11,679 nt of DNA from CAUPWF01 sp964367905 (GTDB lineage Bacteria > Bacillota > Clostridia > Lachnospirales > Lachnospiraceae): NCBI GenBank assembly GCA_964367905.1, contig CAYIZP010000062.1:1-11679 (forward strand), in the 5' to 3' direction. A program made the translations under genes and the position numbers. The notes beneath the pieces were generated by a model. That model did not search any database. It saw only the letters and a program-made list of their open reading frames with translations, and was not told where the DNA came from. This document shows, piece after piece, positions 1 through 6,771 of the stretch (positions are counted from its first letter, which is position 1; the number at the start of each line of letters is the position of its first letter).

Positions 1-51
1 GAGGCAAGAGAAGCGGTGTATCGTTCCTTTGATATCACTGTATATAAGTAG
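1..51 (+). CDS. C-terminal end of an unidentified plus-strand gene (partial)
   Basis: Frame 1 is open from the first base and ends in TAG at 49-51, giving 16 residues that end in RSFDITVYK. The peptide is too short to assign a family. Two things support a real gene end: the ordinary mixed codon use, and a strong rho-independent terminator on the plus strand just downstream (67-111). The stop codon directly abuts the stop of the convergent response-regulator gene (TAA, complement of 52-54), so the two genes meet with no spacer. The last codons lie in the 17-bp direct repeat found again at the right edge. The product is unknown; the rest of the gene is outside the window. Confidence 0.6.
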   Translation, partial: EAREAVYRSFDITVYK

Positions 52-55
52 TTAG
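39..55 (+). repeat. Left copy of 17-bp direct repeat flanking the locus
   Basis: TGTATATAAGTAGTTAG is identical to 11625-11641 and in the same orientation. It covers the last codons and stop of the left partial gene and the first bases of the stop of the response-regulator gene. Read on the minus strand and continued outwards to 35, it would encode L-T-T-Y-I-Q then TGA. That is the same ending as the right-hand AraC gene, which uses CAA TAG instead of CAG TGA. The identity is read directly; its origin is inference. Confidence 0.75.
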
Positions 56-1536
56 TGTATTATAGAGGGGTTTTTCTGATATTGCTTCGGAGAAACCCCA
101 TAAATTTTTTTGAATAGTTTGCTGAAGTAAAAGGAGTCATCATATCCTAGGTAGGTAGATAAATCACGTATATTTATATTGTTTTCTTTTAATAGCTTTA
201 GCGCCTCTTCCATACGAAGCTGAGTGATATAAGAGGAAGGTGAAATGCCTTTGTAGTCTTTATATATTTTACTCACATAAGCGGGAGTGAAATTGAATAT
301 GGAACATAAATCTTGAGTATTGAGAGGCTCACGAAAATGAGCATTAATATAAGCATCTAATTTAGATAATTGAATATCTCTAGCCTCAGAGGAAGATGCT
401 TTTGTTTCATTAAATATCAGTTCAAAAATGGATTTTAGATTATTATATAAATCCAAATAGTTATAAGAATACGAAAAAACATCAGTAGATAAAGATCCTA
501 GTTCAGAAAAAGTCATACCATCTTTTAAGGCACTTGTTCTACAAGTAGAAAACAACAGATTAATCAGTTGAATTACATTTTCTAAAGACAGATTGTGGTT
601 TTTAAATTCATGAATCAAATCCTTCAAATTTGTTAAAAAGAGGCTATAATTACCAGAGGAATAGAGATTACTAAGCCTCGTGATTTCTTTGTAAAAATAG
701 ACACTGTCATAAGAAATTGTTTTACAAGGGGTAAATAGTAATTGTGCTTTTTCCAGTATTAATACCTGTTTTAAGGTTTCTCGTAATGACTGATTATAAC
801 TGTATATGTTCTCTATACTAATTGCTGTGGAATTGACGATAATCGTTAAATTGTGTCCAGCTATTTGAAGGGAAGAAAATATTCTGTGCATTGTATTGTG
901 TAAATATTGTTGATTATCCAAGGAAATGATTAAAAATTTTTCATAACTAGAGGAACCATCAATCAACCAAAAATTTTGTTCTGATAATATATTACATAGT
1001 TTTTTTTGAAAGTGTGCAGTATAGTAAGATGTGTTATGTGCATCATTGTTGCTTGCTGTAGCATCTTCAATATAGGAGTCAATACATAAAATAGCTAAAA
1101 AATATGTATTGGATTCTTTGTTAGGTGTTTGACTTATCATCTTGGGAACAAATTTATTGACACATATTTTTTCCCAGGTTTTTTTTAAAACCAAATCAAG
1201 TTCGTTGGCTTCTATAGGTTTTAGAAGATAGTCGATAGCCGATAGCTGAATTGCTTTTTTTGCATAGCTAAAATCATCATATCCAGAAAGAACAATGAAT
1301 GGAATGTCTGGATATTCTGCTTTTGAATGCTCTATGATATCTAACCCATTCATAATGGGGAGGTTTATATCAGTAATTACTACATCTATATCGTTGTGAT
1401 AGCGTTCTAGTTGGTCTAGGGCTTCTTTTCCATTTTGTGCCTTGGCAATAATTACATAGCTTGAGCTGATGTTTCTTATTGTGGAGATGATTTCTCTCAT
1501 GATTGGTGGCTCATCTTCTATAATTAATATATTCAT
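52..1536 (-). CDS. YesN-like AraC-type response regulator
   Basis: A 494-residue cytoplasmic response regulator, the usual partner of a YesM-type kinase. An N-terminal receiver domain (about 1-125) shows the acidic pair E7/D8, phosphoacceptor D56 in VVITDINLP, S84 in VLSGYDD and K106 in YLLKP. A poorly conserved middle region of about 260 residues follows. A C-terminal AraC/XylS double helix-turn-helix (about 390-490) ends in the typical LGYDDSFYFSKLFKKIYGVSPKQY signature, here split: LGYDDSFYFSKLF then KKIYGVSPKQY. ATG at 1534-1536 lies one base after the kinase stop, with AGGA about 10 bases upstream inside the kinase gene, so the two are translationally coupled. The likely target is the divergent transport and hydrolase operon. 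The C-terminal tail after KQY looks altered relative to the right-edge paralogue, as if 23 bp had been added (56-78). Confidence 0.95.
   Translation of the reverse strand: MNILIIEDEPPIMREIISTIRNISSSYVIIAKAQNGKEALDQLERYHNDIDVVITDINLPIMNGLDIIEHSKAEYPDIPFIVLSGYDDFSYAKKAIQLSAIDYLLKPIEANELDLVLKKTWEKICVNKFVPKMISQTPNKESNTYFLAILCIDSYIEDATASNNDAHNTSYYTAHFQKKLCNILSEQNFWLIDGSSSYEKFLIISLDNQQYLHNTMHRIFSSLQIAGHNLTIIVNSTAISIENIYSYNQSLRETLKQVLILEKAQLLFTPCKTISYDSVYFYKEITRLSNLYSSGNYSLFLTNLKDLIHEFKNHNLSLENVIQLINLLFSTCRTSALKDGMTFSELGSLSTDVFSYSYNYLDLYNNLKSIFELIFNETKASSSEARDIQLSKLDAYINAHFREPLNTQDLCSIFNFTPAYVSKIYKDYKGISPSSYITQLRMEEALKLLKENNINIRDLSTYLGYDDSFYFSKLFKKIYGVSPKQYQKNPSIIH
67..111 (+). terminator. Rho-independent terminator inside the response-regulator coding end
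   Basis: Positions 67-79 pair with 87-99 as a 13-bp stem that includes two G-T wobbles, with a 7-base loop. GGGGTTT on one arm faces AAACCCC on the other. Seven T residues follow at 105-111 after a short ATAAA spacer. On the plus strand this is a convincing intrinsic terminator for the gene ending at 51. On the minus strand the hairpin is not followed by a T run, and it encodes part of the regulator's last 15 residues. Confidence 0.75.
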
Positions 1537-1537
1537 T

Positions 1538-3325
1538 TTATAAAGTTCCTTTCATAGTGATAATTGTTCCAGTTGGATAGTTTGGACCAATTGAGTAATC
1601 CACATTGTATTCTTGGTTCAATTTTAATCGAGACAGTGTGTTCACTAGTCCCATACCACCAAGTGTCAAGTGCGAGATAGAGTGAGAGGGGTTTTCAGTG
1701 AATTCAGCAACCAGTTCTTCAATGTTTTTTATTTTCTCAGAGGCAATTCCGCTTCCGTTATCCGCAATTGTAATATACCAGAAATCATCAAGTGTATAGC
1801 AGTTAATGAGGATATTCCAAACAGGTAAAACATTCTTGAATCCGTGCTGAAAGCAATTTTCCAAAAGGGGCTGAATAACCAATTTGCTTATATGGATTTC
1901 GTCTGTATCCACGGTAGATTCTATATTGATAGAAAATTCAAATTGATTTTCATAGCGAAATTTCATTAAATTTAAATAAAGTTCCGCATGTTTTAGTTCC
2001 TGATTTAGAGTGGCTATTTTTTCATCATATGATGAAATATATCGTAGCATTTTTGCTAGGTAATTACAGCAATAATCCACTTGAACATAGTTTTGTTCAT
2101 GGTTCATAGCCTTTATTACAGTGAGGATATTGTATAAAAAGTGAGGATCCATCTGTGATTGTAGTGCGATTAAATTAGCTTGTAATTCGTAAGTTTTTCG
2201 TTTCTCATTTTCATCCATGGAAGCACGCAGTCGGATAAACATATCTGAAAAAGCATTATTTAATAGTTCAAATTCATCAAAAGTAGATGAGACTGTGTTA
2301 ATGGATAGATTGTTCATGGAAACATCATTTACTTGCTGAATGAGAGCTTGTAATGGTTTTGTGGCACGTATCATAATAAAGTTTAAAATAAGTAATGAAA
2401 TTATAATTAAAATCAGAAATCCACAGATTAAATAAATGATAATGGGAAGGATAACGCTGATGAACATGCTTTGAGTTTGTACAACTAATAATTTCCAACC
2501 ATTGTTTAAGGTTACGACTGAATAGGCATTACCTCGTGTAAAACCAGATTCCATGCCTAGGAGATTATCTATCTCTGTATCCGATAAAGTGTTTAGATGC
2601 ATAGCGTCTGCATTGGTCGCATTTGACATCAAAAGGGTTTGCTCATCGTCGAATATATAGGATTCAATATTATTATCTTCAAATTTGATTAATTCGATAA
2701 AATCCTCGCTAGGAAATTGAATCATCACAAGTCCAACTTTGAAAGTGGTTGTGGAGGAATCAAAAATTTCTCGGTACATTGTGATGCTTTTTGAGTCAGT
2801 ATTTGTCCATGGGTCGTAAGTTTCAAAAACAATAGACTTATTATAGGGTATAATTGGAAGATTTTGATACCATTCTTTATATTCTTCCGTATACAAAAAA
2901 GAATTTGTATACGAAGTAGAGGTAGGAAACCCTGTGGTTTCGAAAAAATTATTCCCATTTAATATGGAGATTCGATAGTCTGACGCACTGTTCGGAACAG
3001 TAATAGAGGTTAAAATTTCCAGAATAGGGTTACTGTACATAAAAAAGGAATTAGGCGCTTCATCGCTATAGTAAAGGGTGCTCATGGTATCTCGCACGGC
3101 GGGATTTGTAGAGGCGTATAGAGCAAGCCTGTTCATCTCTTCTAGTAGGTTGTTTAAATTAATTGAAGTAGAGGTTGCTAATTCCTGATTGGCGTTTAAG
3201 GTATCCTCGGTTAATTGATTGTTTATCATAATAAAAGCGAAGCAACCAATTAGGCTCAATAATATTGCTAAACTACTTGCGATATATAGAAATAATTTAT
3301 GGCGAAAAGATGTTATATTCTTCAT
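1538..3325 (-). CDS. YesM-like membrane sensor histidine kinase
   Basis: A 595-residue sensor kinase of the LytS/YesM type (His_kinase PF06580 plus HATPase). In order it has TM1 (about 12-33), an extracytoplasmic sensing domain of about 250 residues (probably dCache-like), TM2 (about 289-318, very rich in I and L) and a HAMP-like linker. The phosphoacceptor is H395 in QMDPHFLYN. The ATP-binding lobe shows the N box LLENCFQHGF (about 488-496), DNGSGI (about 521-526) and GGMGLVN. An in-frame ATG exists at 3466, but I chose 3325: this start has GAGG five bases upstream, gives the standard KNITSFRHKLFLYI N-terminus before TM1, and lies downstream of the promoter at 3395-3423. The ATG at 3418 has AAAAGG upstream but lies within that promoter. 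The gene is the first of a two-gene operon with the response regulator and presumably senses the imported glycan or the loaded binding protein. Confidence 0.93.
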   Translation of the reverse strand: MKNITSFRHKLFLYIASSLAILLSLIGCFAFIMINNQLTEDTLNANQELATSTSINLNNLLEEMNRLALYASTNPAVRDTMSTLYYSDEAPNSFFMYSNPILEILTSITVPNSASDYRISILNGNNFFETTGFPTSTSYTNSFLYTEEYKEWYQNLPIIPYNKSIVFETYDPWTNTDSKSITMYREIFDSSTTTFKVGLVMIQFPSEDFIELIKFEDNNIESYIFDDEQTLLMSNATNADAMHLNTLSDTEIDNLLGMESGFTRGNAYSVVTLNNGWKLLVVQTQSMFISVILPIIIYLICGFLILIIISLLILNFIMIRATKPLQALIQQVNDVSMNNLSINTVSSTFDEFELLNNAFSDMFIRLRASMDENEKRKTYELQANLIALQSQMDPHFLYNILTVIKAMNHEQNYVQVDYCCNYLAKMLRYISSYDEKIATLNQELKHAELYLNLMKFRYENQFEFSINIESTVDTDEIHISKLVIQPLLENCFQHGFKNVLPVWNILINCYTLDDFWYITIADNGSGIASEKIKNIEELVAEFTENPSHSISHLTLGGMGLVNTLSRLKLNQEYNVDYSIGPNYPTGTIITMKGTL

Positions 3326-3330
3326 AGAAA

Positions 3331-3334
3331 CCTC
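3331..3334 (-). promoter_or_regulatory. Ribosome binding site supporting the kinase start at 3325
   Basis: On the minus strand GAGG sits five bases before ATG 3325-3323. The ATG at 3466 has no Shine-Dalgarno sequence. Confidence 0.6.
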
Positions 3335-3394
3335 GTTGTTATTTATAATAATAGTGGTATGATAAAGGTGAAATTGTGTTTTAATTCCATCTAG

Positions 3395-3423
3395 ATAATA
3401 GTTTATTTTTTTTGACATTTCAA
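3395..3423 (-). promoter_or_regulatory. Sigma-A-type promoter for the two-component operon
   Basis: On the minus strand a -35 box TTGAAA (complement of 3418-3423) and a -10 box TATTAT (complement of 3395-3400) are separated by exactly 17 bp. Each box matches consensus at five of six positions. The predicted transcript starts near 3388, leaving a leader of about 62 nt before the kinase ATG at 3325. This rules out the longer kinase starts for transcripts from this promoter. Confidence 0.6.
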
Positions 3424-3440
3424 TGCCTTTTAAAAAAAAT
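3412..3440 (+). promoter_or_regulatory. Weak candidate promoter for the transport operon
   Basis: A perfect -35 TTGACA at 3412-3417 is followed after 17 bp by AAAAAT, which keeps the A2 and T6 positions of the -10 box but lacks T1. It overlaps the divergent kinase promoter. An alternative is TAAAAT at 3489-3494 with no good -35, as expected for an activator-dependent promoter. I cannot decide between them. Confidence 0.25.
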
Positions 3441-3472
3441 ACATCTTTTTGTCTAACTTTTTCCATGTAAAG

Positions 3473-3502
3473 TTTGATTAAATTTGATTAAAATTGACTT
3501 AC
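3473..3502. repeat. Helically phased tandem repeat, possible regulator operator
   Basis: TTTGATTAAA occurs twice head to tail (3473-3482, 3483-3492), followed by a degenerate third unit ATTGACTTAC (3493-3502). The 10-bp period puts each unit on the same face of the helix. It lies between the divergent operons, just upstream of the binding-protein ribosome binding site. AraC-type activators commonly bind direct repeats in this kind of position. The repeat is seen; the operator role is inference. Confidence 0.45.
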
Positions 3503-3528
3503 AAATATAAAACTGAAGGGAGAACAGA

Positions 3529-4950
3529 ATGAAAAATCAAGTAGTGAAAAAAATGGTAGCTATAATGCTAACAGGTGTTATGACGTTCGGATTGATGGCT
3601 TGTGGAACAAGTGAATCAGGAGGAGAAGTTTCTGAATCAAGTTCAGGTGAAGCGGCTGAAACCTCGGGGGAAGACTCGAATGAAACTGCGGAGGGGACTT
3701 CTGGAGAAACTCCAACAGATATGGAGGCTTTAAAGGAAATTCTAGAGGGTAAAACAATTTCTTGGATGACAGCTCAGGGAAAATATTTTGAGGAACAGGG
3801 ATTAATGGCGGAATACATAGAAGAAACCTATGGTTGTACCGTTGATTTCCAGATTTCGCCAGATGATGAGTTCTTTACATTACTTAAAGTTAAGCTATCG
3901 ACAGGTGAGGTTCCAGATGTTTTTGAATACAACTTACCATTACAAAACAGAGAATTAGGCGTAGTGGAAAACTGTGTGGATTTGAGCAATGAACCATGGA
4001 ATAAACAGTTGATTAACCCAGAAGTCGCAGCAGACCCAGATGATGGAAAGATGTATGCACTTCCAGCAAGTTCCACAGGTGGAATGATTGCTGCATTCTA
4101 TAACGCAGACGTGCTTGAAGAGTGTGGAATCGTTGATCCAAACCCAAAAACATATGATGAATTCCTAGAGATTCTTGATACGGTTGCAGAAAAGGGAAAT
4201 GGAGTGACACCACTATATCAAACAAATGCAGCTGCATGGACAACACAAGTATTTATGACAGCAGGTATTCCGATTATGATGGACGACCCTACGACCACAT
4301 TTGAGCAAGCTTTATCGGGAGAAGTCGCAATTACTGAAATCCCTGAATATGAAGAAGCTTTAACATTGTATAAAGGATTGATTGATGCAGGATATGTAAA
4401 TGAAGATCATTTATCGGTAGACTATGAAACTGCAGCAGAAGCGATCGGAACAGGGGAAGCAGCTATTTACATTATTAATAACGGATTTGCAACGGATGTA
4501 TCTGCTAAGTACCCAGAACTGAATTTAGGGTCATTTGTTATTCCTTATGACGACAAAGATGTCTTATCAACAGCAGGCCTAGTGCAAGGGTTGTTTGTGC
4601 CATCTCAGGGCGGACAAATTGATGTGACAAAGGCATTTTTACAGGCTTGGTCAACACCAGAGTGCCAGCAGATATACTTCGATTCACTTGGCGGTTATCC
4701 AGCGTTTGAAGGCGTAGACGGCGGAGAAATTGTTCCTGCATTAAAGTCTTTGTATGATGAATATATAACCACAGGAAAGACAGAAATTCAAGCAAATGAC
4801 TATTTAGCAGATACGAGTGCGTTACAACCGGAACTATTCACTTTCTATGTATCTGTTGCAGCAGGAATTAGTACTCCAGCAGATGCAGTTGCAGATTTTG
4901 AAAGAATATTTAATGATTATCAAAACCAGCAGGGTGTAGAAGGCTTCTAA
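3529..4950 (+). CDS. Sugar ABC transporter solute-binding lipoprotein (family 1)
   Basis: A 473-residue extracellular solute-binding protein of the family 1 (UgpB/MalE-like, COG1653) type, anchored to the outer face of the membrane. A lipoprotein signal peptide (about 1-24, with KK at 7-8) ends in the lipobox LMAC with lipidated C25. A low-complexity linker rich in Ser, Glu, Gly and Thr (about 26-63) tethers the globular domain. The body carries family-typical segments such as STGEVPDVF and FLQAWSTPECQQIYF. ATG 3529 has AAGGGAG six bases upstream. It is the first gene of the operon and is separated from the permeases by a hairpin, which fits the usual excess of binding protein over permease. 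The ligand cannot be read from sequence; the neighbouring enzymes suggest a sulfated, fucosylated or L-galactosylated oligosaccharide. Confidence 0.93.
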   Translation: MKNQVVKKMVAIMLTGVMTFGLMACGTSESGGEVSESSSGEAAETSGEDSNETAEGTSGETPTDMEALKEILEGKTISWMTAQGKYFEEQGLMAEYIEETYGCTVDFQISPDDEFFTLLKVKLSTGEVPDVFEYNLPLQNRELGVVENCVDLSNEPWNKQLINPEVAADPDDGKMYALPASSTGGMIAAFYNADVLEECGIVDPNPKTYDEFLEILDTVAEKGNGVTPLYQTNAAAWTTQVFMTAGIPIMMDDPTTTFEQALSGEVAITEIPEYEEALTLYKGLIDAGYVNEDHLSVDYETAAEAIGTGEAAIYIINNGFATDVSAKYPELNLGSFVIPYDDKDVLSTAGLVQGLFVPSQGGQIDVTKAFLQAWSTPECQQIYFDSLGGYPAFEGVDGGEIVPALKSLYDEYITTGKTEIQANDYLADTSALQPELFTFYVSVAAGISTPADAVADFERIFNDYQNQQGVEGF

Positions 4951-4964
4951 AACACGAGAATTTT

Positions 4965-5000
4965 AATGAATCCATCTATGATAAAGTAGATGGATTCATT
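4965..5000 (+). terminator. Hairpin between binding-protein and permease genes (partial terminator or mRNA stabiliser)
   Basis: Positions 4965-4978 and 4987-5000 form a perfect 14-bp stem with an 8-base loop (TGATAAAG). The stem ends in CATT and is followed by TATTTAAG, a broken rather than continuous T tract. The next gene's ribosome binding site begins only 11 bases later. The likely role is partial termination or 3'-end protection, favouring high expression of the binding protein. I do not expect full termination, because the permeases have no evident promoter of their own. Confidence 0.75.
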
Positions 5001-5023
5001 TATTTAAGATAGGAGAGTATGGA

Positions 5024-5914
5024 ATGAATAAAATTAGTAGTGTGGCTAGAAAGAGCTACCCAATGTACTTTACAATACCAGCATTGCTTGTGTTTGGTGT
5101 ATTTTATGAGATCCCTTTAATCGCTAGTTTTATGCTAGGATTTACAGATTGGAATATATCAAGAATACTAGAGCCTCAATTTAATGGAATCGAAAACTTT
5201 ATCTATATTTTTTCGGATGAACATTTTTTGTTAGCTGCTCAGAATACATTTAAGTTTGCTTTCTTTACGACAATTACCATTATAGTCTTAGGGTTATTGC
5301 TTGCACTTGCTTTGAATACTGCTGTGTTTGGAAAGAGATTTTTTAGAACAGTGTTTTACTTACCTGCTGTTTTGAGTTTGATTGTAGTTGGAATTATGTT
5401 TACATCAATTCTGAAAATGGATGGAGGGATTTTGAACAATATTTTAATCTCTCTGGGATTGGAATCATGGACGATGGATTGGCTCGGGAATGCAACCACT
5501 GCATTCAATTCGGTTATTATCATGCAAATTTGGAAATGGACAGGATTTTCGATGGCGATTTTCCTTGCAGGATTACAAAGTATTCCATCTGACTATCTCG
5601 AGGCGGCTCGAATCGATGGTGCAAATGTATGGCATCGATTCCGTTATATTATATTTCCGTTGTTGGCACCTGCTTTTACAATCGTTGTTACGACGAATGT
5701 AATTGGTGGATTTAAAGTATTTGAACAAGTATATGTACTTACAAGTGGTGGTCCTGGTAATTCAACACAAGTAATGGCAACCTACATATATAAAGAGTTT
5801 TCACGTGGTACCCTAGGAAGGTCAACGGCAATGGGATTGGTGCTCTTTATTTTGATTTCAGTGATAGCTTTAGCATTGAACAAATATCTTAAGAGAAGGG
5901 AGATTAGTCTATAA
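5024..5914 (+). CDS. Sugar ABC transporter permease, MalF/UgpA-like
   Basis: A 296-residue inner-membrane permease of the CUT1 carbohydrate importer family, with about six hydrophobic spans. The cytoplasmic EAA loop, which contacts the ATPase, begins at E193 (EAARIDGANVWHRF). The C-terminal half carries the characteristic VYVLTSGGPGNSTQVMATYIY segment, here only in part: LTSGGPGNSTQVMATYIY. ATG 5024 has AGGAG eight bases upstream. The stop overlaps the next permease start by one base (TAATG), indicating translational coupling. With its partner it forms the membrane channel fed by the upstream lipoprotein. No ATP-binding subunit is encoded in the window, as is common where a shared MsmK/UgpC-type ATPase serves several importers. 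Confidence 0.95.
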   Translation: MNKISSVARKSYPMYFTIPALLVFGVFYEIPLIASFMLGFTDWNISRILEPQFNGIENFIYIFSDEHFLLAAQNTFKFAFFTTITIIVLGLLLALALNTAVFGKRFFRTVFYLPAVLSLIVVGIMFTSILKMDGGILNNILISLGLESWTMDWLGNATTAFNSVIIMQIWKWTGFSMAIFLAGLQSIPSDYLEAARIDGANVWHRFRYIIFPLLAPAFTIVVTTNVIGGFKVFEQVYVLTSGGPGNSTQVMATYIYKEFSRGTLGRSTAMGLVLFILISVIALALNKYLKRREISL

Positions 5915-6744
5915 TGGGTATGAAGCAAAAAAAAATAATCGGAAATACAATTTTATTTATAGTATTAATAGCTCTTTCTCTGTTAATTATAGTTCCACTG
6001 ATGATTATCATATTGGGATCGTTTAAAAACTCGACTGAAGCTCAATTGTTTAATCTAGCTTTGCCAAGTGAGTGGCATTTTGACAATTATGTTTATGTTT
6101 TTCATGAAGGTGGTATTGCACGAGCATTTTTTAATAGTGTATTGATCACATCATTAGTTACACTTGGAGTAGTGATTTTCGGTAGTATGTGTTCGTTCAT
6201 TATCTCAAGGCGTGTCACAAAGACTACTGCATGGGTTTATAATCTATTCCTATTAGGAATGGTTGCACCACTTCAGATTGTAACGACCTTCGGTCTGTTG
6301 CAAGTACTTGGAATTTCGGGTACATATTTTGCGGTTATATGTATTAAGATTGGGATGCAACTGCCCTGGGCGGTATTTACAATGTATGGGTTTATGAAAA
6401 GTGTACCAAGGGAATTAGACGAGGCTGCAATTATTGATGGAGCGAATCCTTTTGTTCTGTTCTTCCGAATCATAATACCATTGTTAAAACCGATTTTGGC
6501 TACAGTTGTTGTAACAATTGCAATGGGAGCATGGAACGAATTTACAATTCCATTATACTTCTTTAACTCTTCGTCGAAATGGACAATGCCTCTTACAGTG
6601 TATAATTTCTTCGGGCAATTTTCGAGTGATTGGAATTACGTGTTTGCTGATTTGGTACTTACAGCCGCACCAATTGCTGCTTTGTATTTGTTCTGTCAGA
6701 GATATATTGTTAGTGGATCTACATCTGGTGCAGTAAAAGGCTAA
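5914..6744 (+). CDS. Sugar ABC transporter permease, MalG/UgpE-like
   Basis: A 276-residue second permease of the CUT1 importer, with about six membrane spans. The EAA loop begins at E170 (EAAIIDGANPFVLFFRIIIP). The N-terminal span is followed by the family-typical VPLMIIILGSFKNSTEA, and the C-terminal region carries GAWNEFTIPLYFF. The start overlaps the upstream stop. GGGAG lies 11 bases before ATG 5914, a long spacing, so initiation probably depends on coupling; a second in-frame ATG at 5920 is possible. The sulfatase gene follows after 27 bases, tying transport to cytoplasmic processing. Confidence 0.95.
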   Translation: MGMKQKKIIGNTILFIVLIALSLLIIVPLMIIILGSFKNSTEAQLFNLALPSEWHFDNYVYVFHEGGIARAFFNSVLITSLVTLGVVIFGSMCSFIISRRVTKTTAWVYNLFLLGMVAPLQIVTTFGLLQVLGISGTYFAVICIKIGMQLPWAVFTMYGFMKSVPRELDEAAIIDGANPFVLFFRIIIPLLKPILATVVVTIAMGAWNEFTIPLYFFNSSSKWTMPLTVYNFFGQFSSDWNYVFADLVLTAAPIAALYLFCQRYIVSGSTSGAVKG

Positions 6745-6771
6745 AAGATTTGTTTTGGAAAGGGGTAGTAA

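Noticed and set aside
3484..3511. TTGATT...TATAAA as a plus-strand promoter
   Set aside because: Transcription would begin within the ribosome binding site of the binding-protein gene, leaving almost no leader.
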